From NCBI GenBank assembly GCA_047967505.1, contig CM106538.1: a stretch of 64,000 bases of DNA; one strand, 5' to 3'. A program made the translations under genes and the position numbers. Position 1 is the first letter of the stretch, and each line of letters begins with the position of its first letter. The notes under the pieces are model-generated. The model saw only the letters and a program-made list of their open reading frames with translations, was not told the origin of the DNA and did no database searches. Shown here piece after piece: positions 36,050 to 46,990 of this stretch. This stretch comes from Dipteris shenzhenensis. Its lineage: Eukaryota > Polypodiophyta > Polypodiopsida > Gleicheniales.

Positions 36050-36762
36050 ATGGGCTGGCTGGACTCGGCCTTTGCTGGGCGCGCTGCTGCCCACTATCGG
36101 ACTACGTGCAAGCGCCAAACTGGCCCAGGGGAAGCCACTAAAAACACAGGCGGAAAAGGAGTGCCACTAAAACTCCAAGCACTACTAAAGTAGAAGGGGG
36201 CTCCAGAAAAGCGGAACGAGGAAGGCGGATACGATATGATGGGATGGAGGGGCTAGGGAACCTACAAAGGGTGGCTTTTAGATCGAATGAGAGCAAGAGA
36301 TCTGAGGGATAGATTCATGCTATGCTCTGCTTGGGTGACTTGTCCAATGCCTCTCTTCTCTCACTCTCTTTGTCTGTGCCAGAGTCCTCATCAACTAAAA
36401 GCTTTGGCAGAACTGCTGTTTTGCTTCGTCTTCTTCTTTCTCTGAATTCTCTGATTCAACGGCTGTTCTCTGCTCACACACTAGCTTGTAGCTTGCCGAC
36501 TTCATCATCATCTTCCCCTCAACCTTTCTCTCCATTTACTTACCCCCGCCCCCCCCCCTTTCCCCTCCATTGCTCCTCCTCCAGCCTCCTGCTTCTCCTC
36601 CTGCCGCTCTTCCCATGCTCCCATGAAGCTCCTCCCCTCGCAGGGGCTTCCTCCCCCCTGCCTCTCCATCCCCCCTCCCTCCTAACTCCCCCCCCCCCCC
36701 CTCTCCTGAATCTCCCCTTCTTTCCCCCTTTTGGCCTTCCTTCTCCATCCCGCTCTTTTGAG
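36050..36762 (+). other. Probable 5' leader of C3HDZ gene, pyrimidine-rich
   Basis: From about 36480 this is strongly C/T-rich (Ser/Pro/Leu codons in all forward frames), with C runs at 36545-36558 and 36687-36700, ending at the ATG. The frame of the gene is open back to 36322, but the residues are low complexity and unlike any HD-Zip N-terminus, so I treat it as untranslated leader. Confidence 0.6.
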
Positions 36763-39700
36763 ATGCTGGATACCGCTTGTGACGATCAGATCTCTGTTTA
36801 CAGTAGCAGACATATGGCCACCACGGGCGGGAGGGAGTCCAATAAAGGCGCTTTGGACTCGGGCAAATATGTGCGCTACACCGCCGAGCAGGTCCAGGCG
36901 CTTGAACGTCTCTACAACGAGTGCCCCAAGCCCAGCTCGCTCCGCCGGCAGCAACTCATCAGAGAATGCCCCATCTTGCAAAATATAGAGCCCAAGCAAA
37001 TCAAAGTGTGGTTCCAGAATCGACGGTATGCGCATTGCAATACATGGCTCCGGATTGCCTTTCTAACGCATGTCGCCATATCGGGCTACTTCTCTCCTCG
37101 ATCGGGTGCCAATGTACTTGGCTCGCAGCTCGTGCTGTTTGCGTATGCGATCGGTCTTGTGCTATTCAGAGGAGAATGTGCTGACCCGCAGTACTTGTGC
37201 AGGTGTCGGGAGAAGCAACGGAAAGAGTCGAGCCGTCTGCAAACCGTGAACCTGAAGCTCACAGCAATGAACAAGCTTCTCATGGAGGAGAATGATCGTT
37301 TGCAGAAACAAGTGGCTCAGATGCTGTATGAGAACGGTTATCTCCGTCAACAATTGCAGCACGTACGTCGCTCATTCCAAAAATTTTCATACGATTGTAG
37401 TCAGAGATGGCTACACGAAGCTTCGCCCTGCTAGGAATGTGCTGAGAAAGGTCGTCAAGGCCTGCCTTCGTTAGTGGGCGAAACCTGCAAGTTCCTGCTA
37501 GCAAGCTAGATTTTTGATATCTTCATGTAGATTTTGTTCATACCGATAGCGGAGAACAAGTTCGGAGTCCAGCTCATAAGCTACATTTTGTCGCTTCGAA
37601 AATCGTTAAACCCAGCAGGATCTCTTGTCCCGATAGAGGGGATTATAGAACCGTCTTTAGTTTGCGTTGAGTGCACTTGATAGTCCGGACAGTGGGTGCG
37701 TTCTAGTCCTGACGCTGGTCCAAAGAATTCTATGAAATGTTCTTTCTCGGAATTGGTCTATAGATAGTTCTGTGACCGCTTTGCTTTTTGTTCTCCGGTT
37801 TGATCGCAGGGTGGCATAACAACGGACACCAGTTGTGATTCTGTTGTTACGAGTGGGCTGCAACATCTGCCGACTCCCCAACAGTCACCGCATGATGCCA
37901 CTTATTCAGGGTCTGTTCTTGTAGTTTTGTACAACATTTTGGCGTTTGATCTCTTGTTGTTGCCTGTTACCTTTGAATGCTCATCTTTTAAAGCGTTTTG
38001 TTTCCTTTGTTTCTCGTTGTAGAATCCTCTCTCTCGCTGAGGAAGCACTCGCAGAGTTTCTTGGGAAGGCAACAGGAACAGCTGTTGACTGGATCCAGAT
38101 CCCTGGGATGAAGGTAGGCGGAAGGTTTTGCGAGTGTTCAAATCAGTGTGGATGTTCGTCCGTCTACCCTGTCATGGCTGAACTTCCTCGTGTTTTCTTG
38201 TCGTGGCAGCCTGGTCCGGACTCGACTGGAATGGTCAATATTTCACATGGTTGTGCTGGGGTAGCTGCACGAGCTTGCGGGCTTGTGAGCTTGGAACCAG
38301 CCAGGGTAACGATCGGGAAGCTTACAAATTCCTCTGTGGATCGTTTGAACGTTGTAGTTTCCTGTGCAAAATCTATTTTTGTGCGCTTTTAACCGATTGT
38401 TCACGCTCATTTCTAACTTTCCCCGTGATCCAGGTTGTGGAAATCCTGAAGGATAGACCCTCCTGGCATCGCGACTGCCGCCGTCTCACAACCATGTTTG
38501 CTAATTCTACTGCCAATGGAGGCACTATCGAGGTGCTCTACATGCAGGTTTGCATACCGGACGATTTTGAAACGACGTAAATTGTCTCAATCCAATCTGG
38601 TTGGGTGGCGAATGTTTTACAACATCAAGAGCAAACCGCGCTTGCACGATAACTTTACATGAAGTTTATCTCATCTGTGTACAGATGTATTTTGACATCC
38701 AGAACTAACCCTTCCTTGCACGGTAACTTACGTGAAGTCTACTTGCTCGCGTACAGATGTATGCGCCCACTACTCTCGCACCAGCGAGGGATTTCTATAC
38801 TTTGAGATACACTTCGATGCTGGAAGATGGGAGCTACGTGGTAAGGCGTCCGACGCCATAAATGTTGAATGCTGCTGCCAGCATTGTAGTTCCGTGCTGA
38901 TTTGCAAGTTTTAGGAAATCTGCTTGGAGTTGATATTTTTTCTCCAGATGTTTAAGCTCTAGAAAATCCACCTCTCTAGATGTTTGGGAGTCGATTTCAT
39001 CTGTACCGGAGCTAACTTCAACAGGAAAACTTGGTTTGTCCAGATTTGCGAGCGTTCGATGAATAGTGCACATGGTGCGCCCATCGCTCCTCAAATGCAG
39101 TCCTTCGTGAGGGCGGAGATGCATTCCAGCGGGTGCTTGATCCGGCCTTGTGAAGGAAGTGGATCGATTGTTATAATTGTGGATCATATGGATCTGGAGG
39201 TACTGTTTGCCTCTTCACTCTCTCACCCAGTGTAGTAGAGCAGGCTCTTCATCGTCCTTCGAACATTGAAATGCTGTTGCCTGTGCAGCCATGGACTGTC
39301 CCCGAAGTTCTGCGTCCCCTCTATGAGTCTTCTGCTGTGCTTGCTCACAAGGCTACCATAGCGGTATATCATGCATTATCTTGTTCGCTGCACAGATTCT
39401 CATACCTCTTCATCTCTCATCAATCTGCGCATGTACTTCAATGACCTGACTCCGGAATATCTCGGATTTACCCCCGCAGGCATTACGACACCTCAGGCAT
39501 GTAGCTCATGAAGCCGTTGTGGAAGCTCCTTGCGGTGGACAACAGCCAGCTGCCGTACTGCGGTCGCTCAGCCACAGGCTTGCCAAGTGCGTTGCGATTT
39601 TAGTTTATGTACATTGTGGCAAGCATTCAAATCCGCATGCAATCGAGAGCTGCTCCAGTTAGTGTTCGAGGGCTTACAGATTCATCCCTCGATCCCAATT

Positions 39701-42040
39701 CTAGCTCGTTTGCATGCTAGAATATGAAATCATGATCAAGCGCGATGATTGTTGCTGATTAGTGACGGACAAAGCAACCCATCACTCGTTTGGCTGACTT
39801 GATGTTATCTGGATGTACGCAGAGGTTTCAACGATGCTGTGAATGGTTTTGCGGACGATGGATGGACGGCAACGGCCAGTGATGGAATGGACGACGTGAC
39901 AGTCGTGGTGAAAGCGCCTGTTAACTCGAGAGAGCTGGGAGTACGTCTGCATTCAGCGAATGGAGGCACTCTTTGCGCCAAGGCGTCGATGCTGCTGCAG
40001 GTGGATATCACACGCGACATGAAAACTATGGTAGAAGCGCCCTTTCGAATGTACGCTCGGAATGACGATGGTGTGGGACTTGTACGCAGAATGTGCCGCC
40101 GGCATTGCTGGTTCGTTTCCTCCGCGAGCATCGATCCGAATGGGCAGACCATGGCTCAGAATTCACTAGAATGGGGAGCTTGGGATTCTCTGGTTTTCAT
40201 GGAGCAGCATGCAGCTCGCAGCTGCTCCACCCTCAGATCCATACCGTCGAACAGGAAGAGGTGAATTGATGAAGCCTGTGGTTGCTGATGGCGATAAAAT
40301 TGGCTTGGATTTCTGAGCGATCGCCGATCGCTTCGTTTTAATCAGCCACGATTGTTGAAGCTGATGCATTGCCAGTTGCTTTGTATCCCCGAGTGATGCA
40401 GGATGGAGCTCATCGTTTGTTTTTTATGGCAGTTCTTGGAGTTGATAAAGTTGGAGGGCCGTGGCCTGGCGCAAGAGGAGCACATGCTGGCTCCTCGCGA
40501 CCTGTTCCTGCTTCAGGTTGGAGGCTGGGGTCGCGACAAGCTGCTCTGTCTGACAAAGTTGGTTTTCCGTTTCTGATTTTCTGTTGTCCGTGGTTTTACC
40601 CAGCTTTGCAGTGGCCTGGAGGAGAACGGAGCTGGAGCTTGTGCGCAGATGGTTTTTGCTCCCATTGACGCCTCCATTTCGGATGATGTGCCGCTGGTTC
40701 CATCGGGCTTCCGCGTCATTCCCCTGGATAATGGTTCCCTTGTAAGAAATCTTACAATGATCCAGCGGTCAGAGCATAGCTGAGTTTTTTTCATCTTCTG
40801 ATTGTCCGCTACAACAGCTTCTGATTGAGGTAGGTGATGCTTTGACATGAGCAGGAAAGTGGACCATCCACCACAAGAACTCTAGATTTGGCTTCCACCC
40901 TTGAGGTCGGATCTGGAACTGGTAGATTGAACAGTGATAATAGCGCGTTGCATCTGAGATCGGTTTTGACCATCGCGTTCCAGTTCAACTACGAAAGCCG
41001 CATGCAGGAGAGCGTAGCCTCTTTGGCTCGACAATACGTACGCAATGTGGTCTCTACGGTGCAAAGAGTTGCAATGGCGCTGGCTCCCCCTCGCGTCAAT
41101 TCGAATTTGGGGCCTGCAAGACACGTTCCCGGAACATCCGAGGGTCTGGTTCTCGCGCGCTGGATATGCAGGAGCTATAAGTAAGCAATCGTTACATTGC
41201 CTAGTATTTGCGATGATAAAAGCTCATTGTTTGATGGCTTCTGCAAATAGATGTAAATCATGCAGAGGATCGGCGACGGAGGCATTTCTTTATCTCTCTT
41301 GCTGTGTTTTTTGCAGGCTGAATCTTGGGATAGACCTCGTTCGAGTGGAAAATGAGAGCAGTGAAGAATACCTCAAGTCCCTGTGGAAGCTCGGGGATGC
41401 GGTCATGTGCTGCTCATGCAAGGTGAGCAATTCGATCGTGTTTGATAGTCCAACAACAGATTGATGGTTTTCGCTATCATCTCCACGGACGATCGAAACT
41501 GAAATTTTTCATGGTGTAGTCGCTGCCGGTGTTCACCTTTGCAAATCAAGCGGGCCTAGACATGCTGGAGACATCCTCAATTGCTCTACAAGAGCTGTCC
41601 TGGGAGAAGACGCTGGATGAAGATGCGAGGAAAAGTCTGTGCACGGTGTTCAATCAAGTGATGCAGCAGGTAACACATCCCCTCTGCCTAAATTCACTTG
41701 CACAGTCATCCATCATCACAGCCTGCCTTCAAAAACATCGATCAAGCATGTCTGCCTGCCTGCCTGCCTGCCTTTCAAAATCGAACGAATTAATGGTCTG
41801 AAAATGTATTCCGAGGTTCAGAATTGATCCCAAGATTTGGGGGGGGTGTTTTGGCAGGGCTATGCGTGCCTTGCAGCGGGTGTACGTCTCTCCAGTCAGG
41901 GTCGCCCAGCGTCTTATGATCGCGCCATAGCTTGGAAGGTGCTGGACGATGACGATAACATCCATGGTGTGGCCTTCCTCTACGTCAACTGGTCCCTGGT
42001 GAACATCAAGGGCGACCTCCATCATCCCCTGCTACTCTGA
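36763..42040 (+). CDS. C3HDZ: Class III HD-Zip transcription factor, 18 exons, intact
   Basis: Exons: 36763-37025, 37203-37362, 37810-37910, 38023-38113, 38210-38305, 38434-38547, 38757-38840, 39044-39199, 39289-39363, 39480-39586, 39823-40000, 40090-40260, 40433-40516, 40604-40741, 40855-41180, 41317-41422, 41520-41669, 41858-42040. Together they give 2583 bases, 860 residues and a TGA, close to the family's usual 830-850. All 17 introns (87-447 bp) have GT..AG ends and keep phase; 18 exons is the conserved land-plant structure. In order: homeodomain (about 35-95), leucine zipper (about 92-135), START (about 175-395), MEKHLA (about 715-858). These nuclear factors bind DNA as dimers and pattern meristems, vasculature and the upper leaf side. 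The start was chosen because MLDTACDDQISVYSSRHM leads into the homeodomain without a stop; a later in-frame Met (residue 18) is possible. Which C3HDZ subgroup is not clear. Confidence 0.95.
36862..37362 (+). other. Homeodomain and leucine zipper of C3HDZ
   Basis: Residues from GKYVRYTAEQVQALERLY through the recognition helix KQIKVWFQNRR, then CREKQRKESSRLQ and the zipper with Leu or Met heptads (LKLTAMNKLLMEENDRLQKQ). The extra residues CREK between homeodomain and zipper mark class III and separate it from classes I and II. Intron 1 splits an Arg codon inside the recognition helix (CG|G). Confidence 0.95.
38103..38219 (+). promoter_or_regulatory. miR165/166 target site, split by intron 4
   Basis: CTGGGATGAAG (38103-38113, end of exon 4) joins CCTGGTCCGG (38210-38219, start of exon 5) in the mRNA to form the 21-base site conserved in C3HDZ genes across land plants. 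The genomic copy is interrupted by a 96-base intron, so only spliced RNA carries it. It encodes PGMKPGP in the START domain. Known role of such sites: miRNA-guided cleavage that confines expression to the upper (adaxial) domain and vasculature. Confidence 0.95.
38641..38760 (+). repeat. 72-bp offset duplication with a second 3' splice site in intron 6
   Basis: cttgcacgataactt..gtacagatgtat (acceptor AG at 38683-38684) is repeated as cttgcacggtaactt..gtacagatgtat (acceptor AG at 38755-38756). The second acceptor gives the conserved exon 7. Use of the first would add 72 in-frame bases and read MYFDIQN followed by a stop. Confidence 0.85.
41317..42040 (+). other. MEKHLA domain of C3HDZ (exons 16-18)
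   Basis: Runs LNLGIDLVRVENESSEEYLK, DAVMCCSCKSLPVFTFANQA, GLDMLETSSIALQ, GYACLAAGVRLSSQGRPASY, DRAIAWKVLDDDDN and ends VNWSLVNIKGDLHHPLLL. Family members commonly end close to F-x-N-W-S-F/L-V/I, so there are about 12 extra residues here. The domain is PAS-like and believed to limit dimerisation. Confidence 0.93.
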
Positions 42041-42850
42041 TAACCAAACACACGACAAGCCAACCAGTTTTGAGAACCCACTGTAAAATCCACACCGTCA
42101 ATAGATATCTACAATATCATATACTAAGTCCATGCTCCTCATATATGATGTGTCTATCTATCTATACACACTGCACACACTCTTGTAGACTTCATTGAAG
42201 TGAAGTGACGAAGTGTGCTGTGTGAGTTTTTCTGTTCGTTTAGGGGCCCAAGTGACCTGCCCTCATCAGATCCTGCCCTTTGTTTTTCTCGGATTTTTGT
42301 AAAAAGGTTTTTCTTCTGGTATTTTTAAGGTGTCCTTCCGCAATTTGGTTTTTGGCCTGCCCTTAGGTAGCCTTAGTGAAGGTTCAGCACTTTCAAAAGA
42401 AAAAATAATTTCTAATGTGTTTTTCTTTCAAATTCTTTGATTGGTTGGGTGTTGATTTTAGAGCATCTCTTTCAACTTTGGGTTTGCTTTTTTGGAAGTG
42501 CAGTCATTCCCTCTCTCTCCTCTTCCTCTTCCATGGTTTTGTTAAAATTTGGACTTGCATTCATTGAATATTCCATCTCTTCTCGTCCATTTCTCTCCAT
42601 CTCTTACATTGGGCAACGTGCACCTCTCTCTCTCTCTCTCTCCTCCTCCTCTCTCTCTTGGAAGGCCACATGAGTAAAATTCATCTTGTTAAAAGTTATT
42701 TGAGTGAGTCCAAAGGGCCTCCACATGAATCAAAGGTTGGTTGTGTTCGTCCCAAATTTACCAGAGGACAAGAGGCAAAGTAAGTTCATCGGCAATTTTG
42801 AACTTTCAAATATGTAAACTTAAGTATCAGGTTGCTCAGCAAATACATGC
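42041..42850 (+). other. 3' flank and probable 3' UTR of C3HDZ
   Basis: No coding region recognised. TATC and CA simple sequence at about 42140-42180, a CT run at about 42620-42660. The aaaaaataatt near 42400 is a loose polyadenylation-signal candidate. Confidence 0.45.
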
Positions 42851-42854
42851 ACAT

Positions 42855-43495
42855 ATAGTTCCAATGTTTCAAGCATGACTTAAGACTGGTTTTTCCTCTT
42901 CAGGGGGATTGGTGTACCCCTACTGAACTTTTAAGTAATTATAAAAGTAATCAGTATGATTTGAATTACACTAACATAGTTATTTCATTTATTTTAAATT
43001 AGTAATAACAACACAATCCCATTTCCATTGATACCCATATGTTACAGAAAGTTCAAAGCTTTCTGTTCCAATGTTTCAAGCACGATTTAAGATTAGTTTT
43101 TTCTCTTGGGGGGAATTGGTGTACCCCTATTGAACTTTTAAGTAATTAGTATGATTTGAATCACACCAACATAGTTATTTCAATTATTCTAAATTAGTAA
43201 TAACAACACAACCCCATTTCCATTGATACCCATATGTTATACGATTTATAAGAAAACTCAAGAAAGTTCAAAGCTTTCTGTTTCAATGTTTCAAGCACGA
43301 CTTAAGATTGGTTTTTTCTCTTCAGGGGGATTGGTGTACCCCTACTCAACTTTCAAGTAATTAGTATGATTTGAATTACACCAACACAGTTATTTCAATT
43401 ATTTTAAATTAGTAATAACAACACAATCCCATTTCCATTGATACCCATATGTTATATGTTTTATAAAAAACTCAAGAAAGTTCAAAGCTTTCTTT
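42855..43495 (+). repeat. Three-unit tandem repeat of about 210 bp
   Basis: Units start at about 42860, 43066 and 43282 (tccaatgtttcaagcayga) and contain ggggattggtgtacccctac, aagtaattagtatgatttgaat, taataacaacacaa and ccatttccattgatacccatatgtta. Units are nearly identical to one another apart from small gaps, so this array is younger than most others here. Confidence 0.93.
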
Positions 43496-43639
43496 CACAT
43501 ATGATATATCTTTATGTCTTGATGTTCATTCTTGCAAGCTAATACAATGGCTAAGCGATAGTCTTGACTACAAAAATTTAGTACAAAGATATATTTCATC
43601 AATACAAAGTGTGTTCTTTGAAGTCAAGATGTGAAGTTA

Positions 43640-43890
43640 AGATCACATCTCAATTGGGATTTTTGAAAGGTACCTTGTGGACTTTGCCATGCTAACACTT
43701 TTGTGATGATTTCACAAAGATAGTGCATCCAATGAACTTGTTGAGAAGAAAAGGAGTTTCTTTTCAATGGGGTGTGGTGCAGCAGAAGTCTTTTTAGCAA
43801 CTTAAGGATGCCATGAGAAAGGGCTAAATATTGAAGCGCCCTGATTGGTTCCAAGACTTTTATCTAAATTGAATGGCATCTTTGCATTTA
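43640..43890 (+). pseudogene. Ty3/gypsy RT-RNase H junction fragment
   Basis: With one frame change the forward strand reads FERYLVDFAM, then NLLRRKGVSFQWGVVQQKSF, a stop, QLKDAMRKG and PDWFQDFYLN. This is the segment that links gypsy RT to RNase H (normally ..RRFIKDFA..LTNLLKK..F.W....Q.AF..LK..). Only about 80 residues remain. Confidence 0.8.
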
Positions 43891-44700
43891 GTTCGTGCTA
43901 CATTGCTAGGATATCCTATTACCAGCCACTGTTTAGTCACAGTAGTTGGTAGCTTGGAGTTGCTTTAAGTGCGCAGGTTGAGGGTGCATGTGCGTCCATA
44001 ATTTGGCATATTTTTTGTAATTCTTTTTGTGTATTAGGATTTTTTTTTTGAGAGCTTGACCCAACCTGTTATAAAGTGAGACTTGCATGTTCAAAGAAAA
44101 AAAAAGAGGAGCACAAAAAACTATTACATGTGATTACAAAATGCTCACAAATGTATAGTAACACAGTATTTCACGTAGACAATACTTAGATTTGAAACTT
44201 TATTTAGCATGCTTAAAATAAAAAGAAATTTAATGAACTATCAATTTTTATAGTGTTGATAAAAAAATCATTTTGGCAAGATTGATTTAGCAATTAATAA
44301 GAGTGGTTAGCCTAGCAGGTTGCATGTAAGTCACATTTCATAAAGAAGCATTGTTATATACTATGCTAAACATAATACAATATCACTTTCCTATTCCTAT
44401 TCACTCTCCTGTTGAAAATTTATTAATTTCTTCACTCACCGCCTCTCTTGTCAATAATTAATCTATGGCCTTATCGATCAATTGATTACAAGTAATATCA
44501 TCAATTGGGCTTGAGAGATTGATGATGCATGCCTTTAGTCCCTACCTCTCACTCTTGCAGCTCCCCTCTCCCTCTCTGTCCTCTTGCCCTAGGGGTGGGC
44601 TGGTCTTTAAAGTGGTACAGAACCTTCTAGAGAAATTCTCGACCAGTGGGTGGCAAAAAATTCAAGATATCTTTGCCATCATACTTAGATTGATTGCATA
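43891..44700. other. Intergenic sequence without recognised gene
   Basis: AT-rich, nothing recognised. Confidence 0.45.
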
Positions 44701-44708
44701 TACAACTC

Positions 44709-44729
44709 ACGCCCCCCCCCCCCCCGCCC

Positions 44730-44780
<51 letters not shown>

Positions 44781-44832
44781 TGTATGTATACATACCTATA
44801 TACATATACATACACACACACACACACACATC
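44709..44832. repeat. Compound microsatellite C-run/(TA)n/(TATG)n/(CA)n
   Basis: C15 at about 44709-44723, (TA)11 at about 44730-44752, (TGTA)9 at about 44753-44788 and (CA)n at about 44811-44831 adjoin one another. Confidence 0.95.
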
Positions 44833-46480
44833 CGTTCGGGGACCCTTGTGTGGTTCAGACTTGTCAGCATATCGATGGACCATAAAAGTAGGAAATCATA
44901 TTGGATCATAAAAGTAGGAAATCGTAGAAAGAAAACCATGGAAAAGAGTGTGGTTAGCCTTCCATTACTTTGATTTATACAATACATGGTACATTACTTC
45001 GATAATTGGAAACCGGTGGGCCTTACCTAGGGCGCATAGTTATAACTGCGGTTTATTCTACCACATGTTAGGTAATTTATATGGATTAAAATTGTGAATG
45101 TTCCGAAGGGATCCCTCGGACCACCTCATTTATATTAAATGTGATGGACGACCTTGTACCTATAATACTTTGTACTTCAGGGTGCTGACATGATGGTGTC
45201 CTTGGGTGGTGAAGGAAGCAATGGAAGACAGGCGGACTATGCCCATCATGATGATAAGGGATGATGAATATTCCTTTATTCTCAATAGTAATAGTATTCC
45301 AACTATCGGTGAGGATAAGGGATGAGGCTAACTAAAGGATGATGATAAGGGATGAGTCTAACTATGGATCTTTTTTCTTTTGAATTCATGAATGCTTTAG
45401 ACCTTCAAAAGACCACTTCATACTTTGGTCCCTAATCTAAACACCTTGGTGTATCCTTTTAGACAAACATAGATACTCAAGCTTCAACCATGGATTAGTG
45501 TAATTATCCCTTTGTATTAAGGGAAATAGTAATGACCTTATGGTGCAGATAACCCGTAATACTTGTACATTTTGCTAAGTTGATAGTATGAAAATAGAAC
45601 ACTATACCCACCCCTTTATGAAACACAGATAGAACATGGTACCCACCCCTTTACACAAATTGCTTTAATAAATTTAGGCCCTTATAAGCCTCTTATGGCA
45701 TTTTGAACTCTGGAAAGGACTGGACCTTGTCTCTCTTATATATCATGATATGGGACCTTAAGGGGATGTGGAATTCTAAGGATTACATGGCACTTGGCTA
45801 GCCTTTATATATTGGGTCTTTTATGGAATGGAGCATCTGCATAATGGTACCACTTGTACAAAATATCCCTATCTTGATACATGACAAGTGGAAGTCATGG
45901 ATGGTCTGGACGACAAGAGAGTGGGAATTTCGTGTACCAAGAGGGTGATGGTTATGACAAGAAGTGGAAATGGTGAAGATTATGGAAGATATCAAAGATG
46001 CACTTGACGATTGATTATTGATGCTAGTAACAAAGTAAATAAATTGACCTTTATGTGGAAGTACAAGAGTAGAAATCTAGAGTAAAGAATAGTATAATCT
46101 TACGTTTGGGGGATTGAAAGATAGTTGTCTTCAATTTGGTGCCGTTTAGACCTATTACCATTGTACTTTTATCAAAGCTAATTTAATGCTTGACTTAGGG
46201 GATTTAGTGAGCTCATGGACGTAAGTGCATTGAATTGGATAGTTGGAAAATGTAAGACCTTATAACTTTGGCCATGATAAGGCTTAAAAATATTCATGAA
46301 AATGCTTAACGATGACAAGGTTTCATATCCTACATACAAAAAAAGTGTCACTACATTCAAGTATATTCAAAGTTTTCAACACATATATCAAATTTCTTTT
46401 GGAAAATTATTTCCATGCTATTGCCGAAGTCACTTTCGAGAAGTAGAACTCCTTCCTTTGTTTTTTACTGCTTTTATGGA
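44833..46480. other. Intergenic sequence with small local duplications
   Basis: No recognised gene. Small duplications: ggaaatc.tattggatcataaaagta near 44890-44925, gatgataagggatga near 45245-45350, and atacccacccctttat near 45603 and 45640. Confidence 0.45.
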
Positions 46481-46489
46481 CATTTAATT

Positions 46490-46990
46490 GTGAAATCCTG
46501 TTTTGATGCATGTTTCCATGTTTAGTATATTTTTAGTAAATAACTTAAATTTTTTGGGGCTTATGGATTTTAATGATGCTTCTTTTCATGTTTAATTTAT
46601 TTTTAGTGAATAACTCAAAATGTTTTTGGGGCTTCTGTAATTTATGGGTTCTTATGGTACGAAAAAGTATAATTATTTCATGATTAAATTAAGATGCCTT
46701 GTTATCTTTCCACTCCCATCTTTCAATTTATAGGTTCTTTGTTTTGTAGATGACCTCAAGTTCATTGGGTTCCAAAGAGTGACCATACATGAGAGCTCTA
46801 TATCTACGTTAAAGAATACCTTGTGATTGTGCACAGTGTAAAACTAGGACCATAGATGGGATCCCTTGTTCTAAGGCATGACCATACATGGGACCTATAT
46901 TTGCATGAAAGCATGCCTTATGATTTGTGCATGATGCAAAATTGGGAGTAGACAATGTACTATAACCATGACACATATTTGAGATTGTGG
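46490..46990 (+). repeat. Two short diverged tandem duplications
   Basis: First, about 76 bp: gatgcatgtttccatgtttagtatatttttagtaaataact near 46504, again as gatgcttcttttcatgtttaatttatttttagtgaataact near 46575. Second, about 115 bp: gtgaccatacatgagagctctatat near 46780, again as atgaccatacatgggacctatatt near 46888, each followed by cctt.tgattgtgca. Confidence 0.8.

Larger units (their letters stand above)
38023..39586 (+). other. START domain region of C3HDZ (exons 4-10)
   Basis: Starts LSLAEEALAEFLGKATGTAV and runs through DWIQIPGMKPGPDS, ISHGCAGVAARACGLV, EILKDRPSWHRDCR, TLAPARDFYTLRYTS, FVRAEMHSSGCLIRPCEG and EPWTVPEVLRPLYESS, all family signatures. The domain is thought to bind a lipid-like ligand. 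Exon 10 reads APCGGQQPAAVLRSLSHRL where seed-plant proteins usually keep a GWGR-type motif. Confidence 0.92.

Noticed and set aside
36682-37035. Minus-strand ORF of 117 residues over exon 1 of the C3HDZ gene
   Set aside because: Shadow of the conserved homeodomain-coding strand.
39805-40152. Minus-strand ORF of 115 residues over exons 11-12
   Set aside because: Shadow of the real coding strand.
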